Shown here piece after piece: positions 12,276 through 25,466 of a stretch of DNA of 64,000 nt. This stretch comes from Umbilicaria muhlenbergii (taxonomy: Eukaryota > Ascomycota > Lecanoromycetes > Umbilicariales > Umbilicariaceae): positions 836,364 through 900,363 of the forward strand of contig KK106984.1 in the NCBI GenBank assembly GCA_000611775.1, given 5' to 3'. A program made the translations under genes and the position numbers. Below the pieces are notes generated by a model that searched no databases, was not told the DNA's origin, and saw only the letters and a list, made by a program, of their open reading frames with translations. The stretch's first letter is position 1. Every line of letters starts with the position of its first letter.

Positions 12276-12785
12276 AAAATCTTCAGCATTGGTAGCATAG
12301 CATGGGATTGAGGCATAGGGCACACGGCGTTCTAGGTAGCGGCTGCAAATGGCTGTAGACAGAAAAGTACGAGTACATAAATTATCTGATCCTTCGACTC
12401 TTTGACTTATCTTCGCCATTACCCGCAGCGCAGGCACAGTCCTTGGAACCTCCTGCACACATGGCACAGGAATATGGCATCTGACGGTTGCTGGGAAGCT
12501 GATGATCTGTCGTCTGGTCGTCAAGGACCTCACCGTACCGAGCACTCGTAGTGTTTACAACGTACTGCAGTTGCCTTGTCGCCAAGCTTCCAACAACCGC
12601 GCTAGGAAACCTTAACACCCCTTCCCTTTTCCACAAAACATTAGACGCTCGTTCCCTTTTCAACGCTTTCATACACTCACCACCACACAACTCCACCTTG
12701 TCACCATCATTTCTCGGCCGACGCTCTTCCTCTACTCTATCCATACGCAAAGCAAATAGGCAGTTGGCACGGAGTCATCATCAAG
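12276..12785 (+). promoter_or_regulatory. Beta-tubulin upstream region with pyrimidine-rich leader
   Basis: 510 bp between the MFS stop and the tubulin start. From about 12600 to 12730 the plus strand is strongly C/T-rich, typical of the core promoter and leader of highly expressed fungal genes. A TACGAGTACATAAA sequence near 12368 recurs near 28793 upstream of the SAHH gene. No transcription start can be fixed. Confidence 0.4.
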
Positions 12786-14698
<1,913 letters not shown>

Positions 14699-15124
14699 GT
14701 GTGAGGTTACAGCGGCGGCCTGCTCCTTCTACGCTGCAGGGTGAGAGTGTGCTCAAGGTTGTTGTACAAGCGGCTTACACGATTCATGTCATTGATGGGG
14801 TTGAAACAGGTGTTGATGCAATTGCGAAGAATCTTCTGAAGCGTGCTTTCATGGGGTTTCGAGAGTTGGCAGTCTGTGAGATAGATCGATCTATTGAACG
14901 ATCAGAGGCTGCCGACAGCTCTCCCATAACCTCTTCACCCGTCATGGTAATTCAGTGACCTAGAATTGTATTACAGAAGGGAGTCTTAAGTCAATTGCAC
15001 TTTCGTGCCCTGTAGGGCTGACAGTAACTCGCACTCAGTGCTGGCACCCACGAGCTCTGTACCCCATAGCACTTGATACCCAAACACGTTAGGGCCACCA
15101 CAATGGCGACAACAAGCAGCTGAG
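14699..15124. other. Intergenic region between beta-tubulin and TBCE
   Basis: 426 bp holding the tubulin 3' UTR and the promoter of the cofactor E gene. No further gene seen. Confidence 0.5.
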
Positions 15125-17134
15125 ATGACGCTCGAGGCCTACGTTGGTCAGCGCCTGTCTTACTCAGGCGCCTCATGTACCGTCCGATACGTTGGTCAGG
15201 TCGAAGGAACCCACGGCGAATGGCTTGGCGTCGAGTGGGACGACCCAGACCGGGGGAAACACGCGGGTGTGCATGGCGGCAGAAAGTACTTCGATTGTGA
15301 GCAAGATGACCCCACTCCCGTATCAAGCCTACAAGGACTCAGATACTCCAGGCAGGTCGCAGCAGTGTCCCTACCGCCGGCTCTTTCGTCCGCCCCTCCC
15401 GCCCGGTTGATTCACGATTAAGCTTCTCCGAATCGCTGCACAAGAAGTATGCTCCCAATGCTCCCAGCTCGGAAGGTCCAGGGACAGCCGCACCAAATGC
15501 AATTGAGATCAGTGGCAAGGTCGTGGAGGAGGTTGGATTCGCGAAGATTAGGCGGCAGCTCGCTACACTTCACGAGCTGAGGATCGTGTTGCTTGATGGG
15601 CTGTGTATGGGCGGCGTCCTTGCCTGTCCTAGGTTTGCCATCTCCGATACGTCATGGCTGCAAGAGGTCAAGGAGATTAAAAAGACATGTCCGAAGATTG
15701 TGGAGCTGGACCTGAGCAGAAATCTGATCGAGCAGTGGGAAGATGTCGCTGGCATATGTACGGCCTTGGCAGCTCTCAGAAGCCTGAAAGTCAAGTATGT
15801 CGGCCGTTGGTTATTAGGCACTGCTGGCGGAAGATGCTCATCATGTGCCGTTGCAGTGGCAATAGGTTCAGAGAATTGCTCATGCCCCTCCCCGAAGGCG
15901 ATCACCGTACCCCCTTCTCCGGCCTGAAGGATCTGGGCCTCGACGGAACTCTACTTTCATGGAGTGATGTAAGTATGGAATGGCTAAATTTACATCCCTA
16001 CCAACCGACAAGTTTATGGAACTAACGCTCTTTCAGATCGTCTCTCTGTGCTCCTACATTCCTTCCCTTACGTCCCTCTCCGCATCATCAAACAATCTGG
16101 TTGACCTTACGACGCACCTACAAACGGTCATGCTCACTGAAATAACTCTCGAAAACAATCATCTCACGTCCTTGGCCGCACTCTCCCCTTTATCTTCACT
16201 CCCGAACCTTAGGTCCCTCCACCTCCGCAACAATGCCATCTCCACCATCGACTCCCTGGCCCCCACCACCCCTACCCATCTTGCATTTCCCGCCTCTCTT
16301 TCCACGCTGGACCTCTCCAATAACGCCATCTCCACCTGGTCGTTCATATCCGCCCTCTCTCCCACCTTTCCTGGCCTTGTCGCTCTCCGCACATCCGGCA
16401 ATCCCCTCTACACCAGTCTTCCTTCCGACACAGCGTCCATGCTCACACTCTCCCGTCTCTCCACCCTCCGCACACTGAACTACAGCCCCATCACCCCAGC
16501 CGAGCGCACGAACGCAGAACTCTATTACCTCTCCACCATTGCTTCTGCCCTCGCCCTTGTCCCGCCGGACCAGGAGTCCCAAATCACCGACCAGCATCCC
16601 CGCTACGCCGAGCTCTGTGCCCTGTACGGCGAGCCCACCATCACGCGAATAGCACCAGATGCCGTGGGAGTCCACACACTCGCGGCGCGATTGATCGACT
16701 TCACTTTCGCATTCTGCCCCTCTGTACCGCACGAGCCGGGCAGGGATGGCGGGGACGAGACCACGGCGGTTATGGAGAAGAAAAAGCAAATCCCGCGCAG
16801 CTTTGATGTCTACCGCATCAAAGGGATAGTAGGGCGGCTGTTCTCGCTGCCACCGATGAGGTTAAGGCTGATGTGGGAGACGGGGGAGTGGGACCCTGTT
16901 GGTGGTGAAGAGGATGGTGGGGGATGGAGTTGTAGCGAAGATGAGGAGGGTGATGGCGAGGATGGCGGTGCTGATTGTGTTGAGATGGAGGGTGGGGTTG
17001 GAGTCAGGTCGAAGGAGGGGGAGAGGGGAGGCCATGGGTGGATGAAGAGGGAGATGGAGCTGGTGGATGGGACGAGAGAGGTGGGATTCTGGGTTGAGGG
17101 GAGGGCGGCGAGGGTTAGAGTTGAGTTGAGATGA
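15125..17134 (+). CDS. pac2: Tubulin-folding cofactor E (TBCE / Pac2 / Alp21)
   Basis: Four exons: 15125-15296, 15356-15794, 15857-15968, 16037-17134; 606 residues. The N-terminal CAP-Gly domain spans roughly residues 8-75 (VGQVEGTHGEWLGVEWDDPD, HGGRKYFDC) and continues after intron 1 as AGSFVRPSRPVDSRLSF. A leucine-rich repeat region follows (CPKIVELDLSRNLIEQWEDV, LRSLKVNGNRFRELL, LPNLRSLHLRNNAIST, LSTLDLSNNAISTWSF), then a ubiquitin-like C-terminus beginning SFDVYRIKGIVGRLF. A ~60-residue Gly/Glu/Asp insert interrupts the ubiquitin-like fold. Cofactor E captures alpha-tubulin and, with cofactors C and D, assembles alpha/beta dimers; the role is by homology. It lies directly downstream of beta-tubulin in the same orientation. 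Exon 4 is C-rich in its first two thirds and G-rich in its last third. Confidence 0.93.
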
Positions 17135-17811
17135 TATGGACAGGTGACTACGCGATTCAGTGGGTAGTTTGACCGTTTGTGCAACAAGGATCGGATGGCT
17201 ATGGAGGTTGGGCATGTGCTGAGCGCTACTCCTCCGATAAAGCTTGTAGCGTTGGCTGGCACAATTCTTGACCGGTGCTTGCTCGGTGCATGCTGACCGC
17301 CGGTACTCATGCCCCAATACCTTTCAAAATGAAGGCTTCTGGGTGTTCTTCATCTCACATGATTCATCCAAATTGAAAATCTGGAGCTACAAGATGAACA
17401 AATCAAGAGAGATCGCTTGCTATTTTCTCACAAAGGTGTGTACCTCATGAAATGTTTCAGCAGTCCACCATTCAGTTGAGCAGAAACTGAAGGACAGGAA
17501 TCTAAAGGTATCGTCAAACCTTGACGGACGCCCATAGATGCGTTAGATGAAGGCGCCAGCAGCGTCTCCACAAACTAGAATGCAGGCCCCGAACGACGAA
17601 AGAGTGTGCCTAAGCGCCCAAGTGCATGTCCTATGAAGGACCCGAACAATGGAGGAAGGCTCACATGCATGCCAATGAAGGTCCCAAACAGTAAATGAAG
17701 GTGTCAAAAGCCCCCAAGTAAATGCTCAAGCAGCCCGTAGACAGCAATAGAAGAGAGCACGGTGAAGACCGACCGTGATATCCACCTCCGCTCGCGTCCA
17801 GTGCAAATGGT
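17135..17811. other. Convergent 3' region between TBCE and the COT1 kinase
   Basis: About 680 bp between two convergent genes, so both 3' UTRs and terminators lie here. It contains a short decayed tandem repeat (listed separately) and no coding region. Confidence 0.5.
17633..17740. repeat. Decayed ~21-nt minisatellite
   Basis: Imperfect tandem copies start with ATGAAGG or a close variant at 17633, about 17654, 17675 and 17695, i.e. spaced 20-22 nt. One further ATGAAGG at 17547 lies 86 nt upstream, close to four periods. The core reads ATGAAGGxCCCxAACA. It lies in the 3' flank of the COT1 gene. Confidence 0.5.
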
Positions 17812-20247
17812 TTAAGAGCCCGTAAAATTATCGAATCGCTTGTAAGTGTACCCGATGAAGGGCAAGCTCATCGCAGCTTCAGAATCCTCTCCCAACAAGC
17901 CAGTCTGAGCACGATGCACAGCCGAGTGATCTACCTGGTCGATCTCATCGATTGGGAAGTAAGATACGTCGACGTTGGAATTGAGTTTTGGCTCGAAAGG
18001 CGCACGGATCTTTCGTAGGGAGTCCCAAACCACACCACGGAAGAAAGGGTGGGCGCGAATGTCGGCACCGCCGGCTACCCCAGATGCAGAGCCAAGGCGA
18101 TTGGTAGTATCCGTTAGAAGACTGGAGGCGTCTGTTAGCGCGGATACGTGGGAAAAACAGAGAGGACTATGTTGAGAGGTATCCAGTGCTTTGACTTCAC
18201 TTACCTACGAATGAGATGCTCCGCTTCGCGGCCGAGCACTACGTCCTCCGGGAAGTACAAGGTGTTTGGCCAGTCGACGATCTTGCGATACGTATCGTGC
18301 GGGTCCTCCGCACAAAACGGAGGCCAACCGACAAGGCATTCGAACATGATCGCTCCTACGGACCACCAGTCACAACCGAAGGAATAGCCTTGACCACTAA
18401 AGATCTCTGGCGCAATGTAGTCGGGTGTTCCCACGGTAGAATAGGCCATGACACGGCGAGATTTGCGCCACGTGTTGATCTGGCCACGGTTGCTGACGGT
18501 AAGGTTGATCTGGTCGAGCGAGACGGAGTTGCGGTCACGAGGCTTATTCGAGGAACCTTTCAATAGCTGCTGGTAATACGAACCTTCGTGCTGTTTGTGG
18601 AAGCCAGTAGAAAGACCGAAGTCCGTAAGCTTGATATGTCCACCACGATCAAGGAGGATGTTATCAGGCTTAATGTCGCTGTTGAAGTTGTTAGTAAAGC
18701 GTTGGCAATGTACCGATAAACAGTGTGCTTATGTTATTGACATTGCCGCTTCTAGACGAGCAGAAATGAGGCTCAAAGGTGCGCGCAACAAGGGGTACAT
18801 ATGCCTCTGAAAGGTGGTCTTCATAGAGAGTTCGTGCCTCCAAATGCATGAAAACAGTTTTGGGAGGGGCAAGTGAACAAAAGTGACCGCATGTGGGAGT
18901 TGCGGACAACGACATTGGCCGTAGTCGAGTAGTCAGGAAAGAGTAGGCTGGAAAAAGGCGCTTAGCAGCTCGCTTTGAGACTTACCGGTGAATGAACCCC
19001 AACTTGTGGACGGTCTCGAGTGCCAGCACTATCTCTGCCATGTAGAACCTCGTTATATCCTCTGAGAAGATCTCGTACCTAATCAACATAGTCATAAGGT
19101 CGCCTCCCGGCAGGAACTCCATCAACATGTGGAGGAATGTCGGATCCTGGAACGTCGTATAGAGCTTGACCACCCATTGACTATCTGACTCCGCCAAAAT
19201 GTCACGCTCTGCGCGTACATGCGCCAGCTGATCTTTCTTGAACATTTCTGACTTGACCAATGACTTCAGAGCGTATACCTTGCCGTCCGTCTTTCGTGAT
19301 ACCAGTTTTACCTCTCCAAATGCTCCCTTTCCGATGACTTTCAAAGTGGTGAAGTTTTGCGTCGTCTCCTTCGTTCGCAAGAAACGAAGGTATCTCGCTT
19401 CTGCGTTCCACATGTGATCAGTTTGCTGTCTCTTGTTCTGATCTGTTACTTTGGGATCCTTGCAAAAGTCTTCCAACTCTCGTGCTCTGTCATGTTGTTA
19501 GTCAAAACACCACGAAATCGAGACAGGATTGGGAGTTGACAAGGAGACGCGTTCCATCTCTCCCTCAAAGAAAGCTTACCGAAGGTTGCGGTCTCGAGCA
19601 CGACCGATGTTTTCCTTGAAGAAAGCTTCGACCAAGGCATGGAGGGCCTGACCGCGCTTTGCAACGTTTGGAGAGTACCGCTCAGGATCCTTCTCCGGTG
19701 GTTCGTCAGATACGTTGGACTGTGGCGAGCTGCTGTGACCAGGTGTGGGAGGCGTCAACTGGTTGCCGTGATTTTGCTGCCCGGCGGCGCCAGCTGTCCG
19801 GGTACGTTGGCTTGGTGAAAGTTGACGTCCGAACGGGCTCCCTTGCCGCTGCGCAGTGCCAAGGCTTTGGTTGGAGAATTGGTGAGCAAGACCGTTGGTT
19901 ACATCATTGGTGTTGTATCCGCCCTGACGCTGTTGGTAGGAGGGCTGAGGTGCTGAGAGGTTCTGCTGCTGATATTGGCCCTGGTACTGATTCTGCTGTG
20001 GCTGCCCGTACTGTTGCGTGTATTGGTTATTCATGAAATAGCCGCCACCTCCTCCATATGCTGTGGGACTCTGAAGCTGACTTCCGATATAGTCATTGTT
20101 ACTCTGACCAGCTTGGTTCGGGAAGATTGGCTGTGGAAAAGTTGAGGGAGTGGTGGGATAAACGCGTTCATTTGAAGATGGGTAAGTATGATCTGTGTTG
20201 TAACCTCCGGCTGCGAGATTGAGACGAAGACGACTATTAGGATCCAT
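17812..20247 (-). CDS. cot-1: NDR/LATS-family Ser/Thr kinase COT1 (Cbk1/Orb6 homologue)
   Basis: Four exons: 20247-19580, 19486-18986, 18678-18205, 18121-17812; 650 residues. The N-terminal ~200 residues are Gln/Asn/Tyr/Gly-rich. The basic Mob-binding region ([20 protein letters not shown]) leads into the kinase: glycine loop [10 protein letters not shown], Lys in [20 protein letters not shown], then the NDR insert before [21 protein letters not shown], where the activation-loop residue lies in the short motif after RRVMAYS. The hydrophobic motif is FIGYTYKRF, whose Thr is the target of the upstream GCK kinase. COT1 controls tip growth, septation and branching. Intron 2 is long (307 nt) and splits the Arg codon of the HRD motif. 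Frame choice at the last acceptor gives [14 protein letters not shown], the family consensus. Convergent with TBCE. Confidence 0.96.
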
Positions 20248-21809
20248 GACGAAGACTAGTAGTCACGAAGACTAGGTGGTCGTGAAATCGTGCAGGGGGT
20301 TACTGCTCTTGTCACTACCGGTCTCGGCGCTCGCTTGTACCTTCTCAGGAAGACGGTTTAGGAAGACAGTTTCGAACGATGAAGCGTGGAACCCGGCTCT
20401 GGTAGAGCTGGAACCATACGACGGAGGTTGTATGCCTCCACTGACGAGCGTGGGTGTTGAGATCTCGACGATGTACAAGACAGGAGTTGAGGTGGAGACT
20501 CAGTGCAGGAGCTCATTCAACACTCGTCGACTCGCGTAAGTGAGACTACGCCGGGGGGTTCCCAGCTAGCGCGTTCTGCCAGGGACTTGCCGAAGAGCCG
20601 AGGAAGCGAACAGGGCGGCAGCGTGGAGAAAAAGAAAGAGAAAAGACTGTTTCACTGGAGGATGTTACGGGATGCTCCTGTGGGAAAGCAGTCGCACACT
20701 ATGTCTCTCGTGTTCGATAGCACGGCTGATTTTCACAATGGGGTCCGACCGACTATGAGGGGCTTAGGCGGCTAGGCCCAGGGTTTTAGGGAGCAAAGAG
20801 AGGAGAGCGTTGCGGGCAAAGGCTTCAGGTACTGGCACAGCAGGGGGCATCCCTGGCGGTCGAGACCCTCAGACACGTCAAGAAAGGGGCGTCGACAGTC
20901 ACGACAGTCTGCCACACACCCGGACAGGCAGGAACAAGCGTGGGCTGCGGGAAACAGCACGTGGGAAGTGCTTCTCATGCAAACAAGCTGGGGACGAATG
21001 ATAAGCGACGACTGATAAGGTAACGATAAGGGACGAGCCAGACATGTCGGTGCGGCAGCTGTCGGCAGCTGTCCGGCACTTGACACATGACTTGGTCAAG
21101 TTAAGGTACGGGTACGGTCGAGCCTCAAGGTGTTGTGTCATCAGCCGTGTCAGTCACTAAGGTACTCGTACTGTCCGCGTACTGTGCTGCGAGCTTCAAG
21201 TACAAGCCTCAGCCCAGGCTCCGTTCAATACAACCCAACACAATGTGCACCCTACACCGGTCTCACACTAATTATATGAACAACCCGAAAGCCCTGTCCG
21301 TGCTTGTCGGCTCCGTTTGTTTCTTCTTTTTGGTGACATGCAGAGCTTCTCTATGGCATGGAATCTCGACTTCTGCCGCATGTGTAAAGAGATCGGACTG
21401 TTTGCTGTCCCATTTCGTGCCACTCAATGACACAGCTCGATCCAACGTCAAAGGCTTGGCGGGGATTTTTGATATTGACAGATCAGTCTGGAAGTCGCAT
21501 ACCATTAGTATGAAGTCTTGTTGTTGCTGAAAATCAGAAAAAGTCAAATGTCTGCGAATGTGCAATACGAATGGATCTGTTAACCATTCTTCACAGTGCG
21601 TGGGTCCAGAAGCGAGATCCTCGACTCTTGGCGAATCAAGCTCTCTACCGTTCTCGGCTGCGCATATGATTTTCTTGGAGGTGACCGCTCACCAGCGACA
21701 ACATAAGCCAACGCGTGGGCCTGCAAGCTTTCTAATCTGGGATGCATTAACTGTGAGACCTTTCTACGAGTGTCAAGGAGTCATAGACTACGCACCGCAG
21801 TTGTTCAAT
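20248..21809. other. Divergent intergenic region between cot-1 and tim54
   Basis: About 1.56 kb of shared upstream DNA. On the COT1 strand a 68-codon open frame (20478-20272) ends 24 bases before the kinase start and could act as an upstream ORF; Neurospora cot-1 is known for a complex leader. No protein-coding gene is supported elsewhere in the interval. Confidence 0.5.
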
Positions 21810-23341
21810 ATGGCCGAGAAGCCTACAAACACCATTCAGGATGCTGGTGCAGCTCCAAAACCGACACAACCCCCGCGCAATCCCGCTTTCAGAATGATGG
21901 GTATGGCCACTCACAGACTGTACCTACTCCCACTGAACAGCTTACAGGACTGCCAAATTTCCGGTTAAAGCTCCCATCCCGCAACTGGTTGATTTTCCTC
22001 TCTATTACCGGCTCCTTCACCACCGCCCTCCTCTACGACCGCCATCACAAGAAGAAAGCTCACCAGAAATGGTGTAACATCGTCTCTCATATCGCTCAGG
22101 AGCCATGTCCCGTCAATCAAATGCCCCGGAAACTGACAGTCTTCCTCTCTGCACCCCCAGGCGACGGCCTTCGTGCGGCCCGAGCGTATTTCCAGGAATA
22201 TGTGAAGCCTGTTCTCGTTGCAGCAGCACTGGATTGGGAGATTATTGAAGGCCGTCGAGAAGGTGATGTGCGAGCTGGACTGGCGGAAAAAATTCGAAAG
22301 CTACGAATCAAGAATGGAGAGAGGAAGTCATCGCGAGAATCGAAGGAAGAGGAAGAAGAGAAAGAGAGTATTGAAGAGGCACTTGCTCAAGTGAGGCAAA
22401 AGAACGGAATCGAAGACTGGAATGGAGTAAAGGGCGATCTTGTAATTGGAAGAAACACGTGGAAAGAATACGTTCGCGGTCTGCACGAAGGCTGGCTCGG
22501 ACCTCTGGAACCCCCAGTAGAGCCGTCACCGCCGCCGAAACAAACGCCGCCTCCTGAAGACGCTTCTCTCGACGTCCCTGTTGTTTCTGAATCAGGTTCC
22601 TCGACGGCCGAGCCTCAACCGTCCGAATTAAACAACAATAATAACGACAACAACACCTCGTCAACACCTGCCCCTTCACCTCCCTCAACTTCAGAAGCAA
22701 CAACTCCAACCCCTCCCTACGTCTCTCCCGCCCAGTACTCAACCTGCCCGCTCCCCGGTACCCTCCCACCGAACCTCGCTCCCTCCCTCCCACTTACCTT
22801 CCCTCACATCCTCGGCTTTCTCAATACACCCACCCGCGTCTACCGCTTCCTGACACGCCGCCACCTTGCCGACAGCACAGGACGGGAAGTAGCGGCTCTC
22901 GTCCTAGCCGCCTCCATCCGGCCTTACAACCACGAAGAAAGTTTTGCCTCGAGTGTGGACGTTGACGACGCCAGCCCCAGCAACACGGAGGGGCATGCAG
23001 CGCCGGACGGGATGGTCGCGCAAACGGGCCATCGGTGGGAGCAGCAGCGGGCTCTGGAGGAGGAAGAGGCCGAGTGGCATAAGACCGCGCGGAAGCCGCG
23101 GAAGGAAAGGGAGGAGGCGGTGTGGATTGAAGGGATGGTGGTCGATGAGAGAATTGGGGAACGAATGAGAAGGTTTGAGGTTGGGGGGCGAGAAGACACC
23201 CTTGGTGGCCCGAGTGACGGTGGGCTACGGGATACTGAAGTGGCATGGGTTGAGACAATGAAGAGATGGGTTGGACTGGGAAACGAGAAACACGAACCAA
23301 AGGGGTGGGAGCAGGGGCTCGTAGGTGAGGAAGGGGACTGA
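21810..23341 (+). CDS. tim54: Mitochondrial TIM22-complex subunit Tim54
   Basis: Two exons, 21810-21900 and 21948-23341; 494 residues. Intron 1 (47 nt) lies within the phrase NPAFRMMG/LPNFRLKLPSRNW; after it comes the single membrane segment WLIFLSITGSFTTALLYD and a basic stretch (RHHKKKAHQKW). Conserved blocks include RKLTVFLSAPPGDGLRAARA and GDLVIGRNTWKEYVRGLHEG. A Pro/Ser/Asn-rich linker (about residues 225-300) separates these from a C-terminal part with LGFLNTPTRVYRFLTRRHLA. Tim54 belongs to the carrier translocase of the inner membrane; it anchors Tim22 and is needed for assembly of Yme1. A downstream-frame start at 21770 exists but gives a non-family N-terminus, so the spliced start MAEKPTN was chosen. 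The coding strand turns from C-rich (22640-22930) to G-rich (22980-23340). Confidence 0.92.
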
Positions 23342-24002
23342 GTAATGATCGTGGTCACTTGGACCGCAGGAGGGGGAGCGAGTATTAGCGGCCATGCCGA
23401 GCATTATCCGTCCCTCCCCGGCCTGGCTCGAATCTTTGCCTTGTGCACGATTTGGAGGAAGGATATGTATAACATAAAGCGTGTTCTATGACCACTCTAT
23501 ATGATATATAGGCCTCCCAGCTCAATGTGAATTCAGAAGCCGATGCACTTCACGTGATGCAAGTCTGAGTGTGCATTAAAAGCACCAGTAAAGGAGTACG
23601 TGATATTGAGAGTTGGAAGATTCCCATACAGAGGAACCACTTCCCAGAGTTGAATAGCTGTATCTTGAGTGCTTTGAGATTCCAGATTGTAAGTCCTCAC
23701 TAGAATGACTCATTCAGGAGAGCCTCAGTAGCATATTATGTGAATGTATATCTTTGTAAAAGGCAACAAGAAATAGAAAGTGAAAGAGTAGTGTTATCTT
23801 GAGAACGCCTCCGACGCAAAATCGAGCAGCAGTTCAATCCATGCTGATTGTGTAATCGCTGTAAATGCTCAATTTTGGTATCTGAACTTATACAAATTGC
23901 CGCTACCGATGAAGCAACACTGACACACGCCGGACGCTCATGCTTTCAAGGACGATCCATCCATCAGACTTCCTCTTTGATGCGTCCAAATACCGCCTGA
24001 CG
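23342..24002. other. Convergent 3' region between tim54 and cid2
   Basis: About 660 bp, AT-richer than the flanking genes, containing both 3' flanks. I see no gene or repeat. Confidence 0.5.
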
Positions 24003-24661
24003 TCATCGATGGTTTTCTTGCTCCGTCCTCCATCTATTCAGCGCATCTTCCCAGCCCATTCCTACATCACCACACCTCTCCCCAACCAATGCCCACGTTC
24101 TCGACCTAACGATGCTCTCCACCACCCTCTCATTCCTGATGACATTGGCCAGTGACTCTGTCCGCGCCTCCCGAGGGAAGAACCGCGCGCTATAAGGATC
24201 AAGCCTCTCGTTCACGACTCTTTCGCGGTCCCTTGCGGACTCCACCTGCCGCAAAACAAGATCTGGGTCTTCAGGATCGGGGCTGGTGGCTACCCCGGCA
24301 CAGTAGTTCAAGACGTCGGATCTTGTCTGCCACGACTGGAATAGTACATTATTCTTGAAACTTTGACATGAAGCCGGATCGATGGGTCGTTTGCCCAGCG
24401 GCAGTATCTGCCGCTCAGCCGTCGACGACGGGTCGAAGCGTGTTCTCGATGGCGTCATCAGAGCGTTCAGATTCTGAGTTATCGAGTCATCTATCGTCCC
24501 TCGTGATATTCGTAGGAAGTCTACACTTGAGGGCTGCAATTAGCGGATTGCTTCGAAGGGTTGGGAAGAGCGAGGATTGGACGGCTCAGCCTACCTCGCA
24601 ATGCTGTCTCGTTGAAACAGAACTGGGGTGTCAGGCCTGGCCTTGTCGGTGGCCGTGACAT
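24003..24661 (-). CDS. cid2: Caffeine-induced death protein 2 (Cid2) family
   Basis: Two exons, 24661-24595 and 24520-24003; 194 residues. Joining the exons gives LTPQFCFNETALRDFLRISR and then GTIDDSITQNLNALMTP, the characteristic N-terminal block of the Cid2 family, followed by CQSFKNNVLFQSWQTRSDVL and a basic C-terminus with WEDALNRWR. S. pombe cid2 was found in a screen for caffeine sensitivity; the molecular function is unknown. The start was set at MSRPPTRPG; an in-frame Met 20 codons upstream (MAGFFWARP) would lengthen it and cannot be excluded. The intron donor follows the G of the Asp codon that begins DFLRISR. Confidence 0.85.
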
Positions 24662-25466
24662 GGTTGTCTTTGCTGGCGCATTCACCAGCTCTTGCGGCCG
24701 AGCCCAGAAGAATCCCGCCACCTTGGTACTAATACGGCGCTCAACGATAAAAAATAGGTACCGAGTACTGTACTTGATAGTCGAGGTACCAGGTAGTATA
24801 TGGCTCTATACAGAAAGTGATCATTCACTGCTCCCCATGCAAAGTCCTGAATACGAGATATATTATCCTTAAGGTAGCTGCCTGTTCAAGATCTCAGCTC
24901 AGATAGACTAAATGATGATGCCTTGCCATGGCGCTGGATCAATTTAGCTTCCGCCTCGCGCCCTTTCAGGCGGAGGGACGCATCAAATGGCAGTCCTCAG
25001 GGGGGCTGCCTTGACTTTTGAACAGCCACATGAGCTTTTGGAAGACGTTCAGTTTGTAAAACCTAGAAGCAATTTAACTCTGCTATTGCCGCTTTTATCA
25101 TCTCTCTTCAGCTGCTGAAGGGTGTCGCCAGCTAAAACTGCGACTTAAATTGACCCTGCGCGTACCTTTCCAACTACTCGTACGCGTGCTCACTACTTCG
25201 ACTTGGACATTTGAGTGCTTTTGTGGCACTGCCTATGCTGCATCGCAATATCCTAGTAGACTTACTTCGAAGTTGAACCTCATTGTCCATATTTTGCTGT
25301 GTCGCTTTCACACCCATCTAGGCAAATCCTCGCGCATCTTGTTGTCAAACACTTAGTACAGTGCTTTTCAGGGTAAATCTGCACCAGTGCTTTCTTTCAC
25401 GTTCGTCCTTGCCACGAGCCCTACTCAGCACCATATTCTACAAGATCTCGCGCCACAAGGCTCATC
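24662..25466. other. Divergent intergenic region between cid2 and the FPG gene
   Basis: About 800 bp of shared promoter region. Around 24760-24800 the motif GTAC/GAGTAC recurs several times (GGTACCGAGTACTGTACTTG). No gene is supported. Confidence 0.45.
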
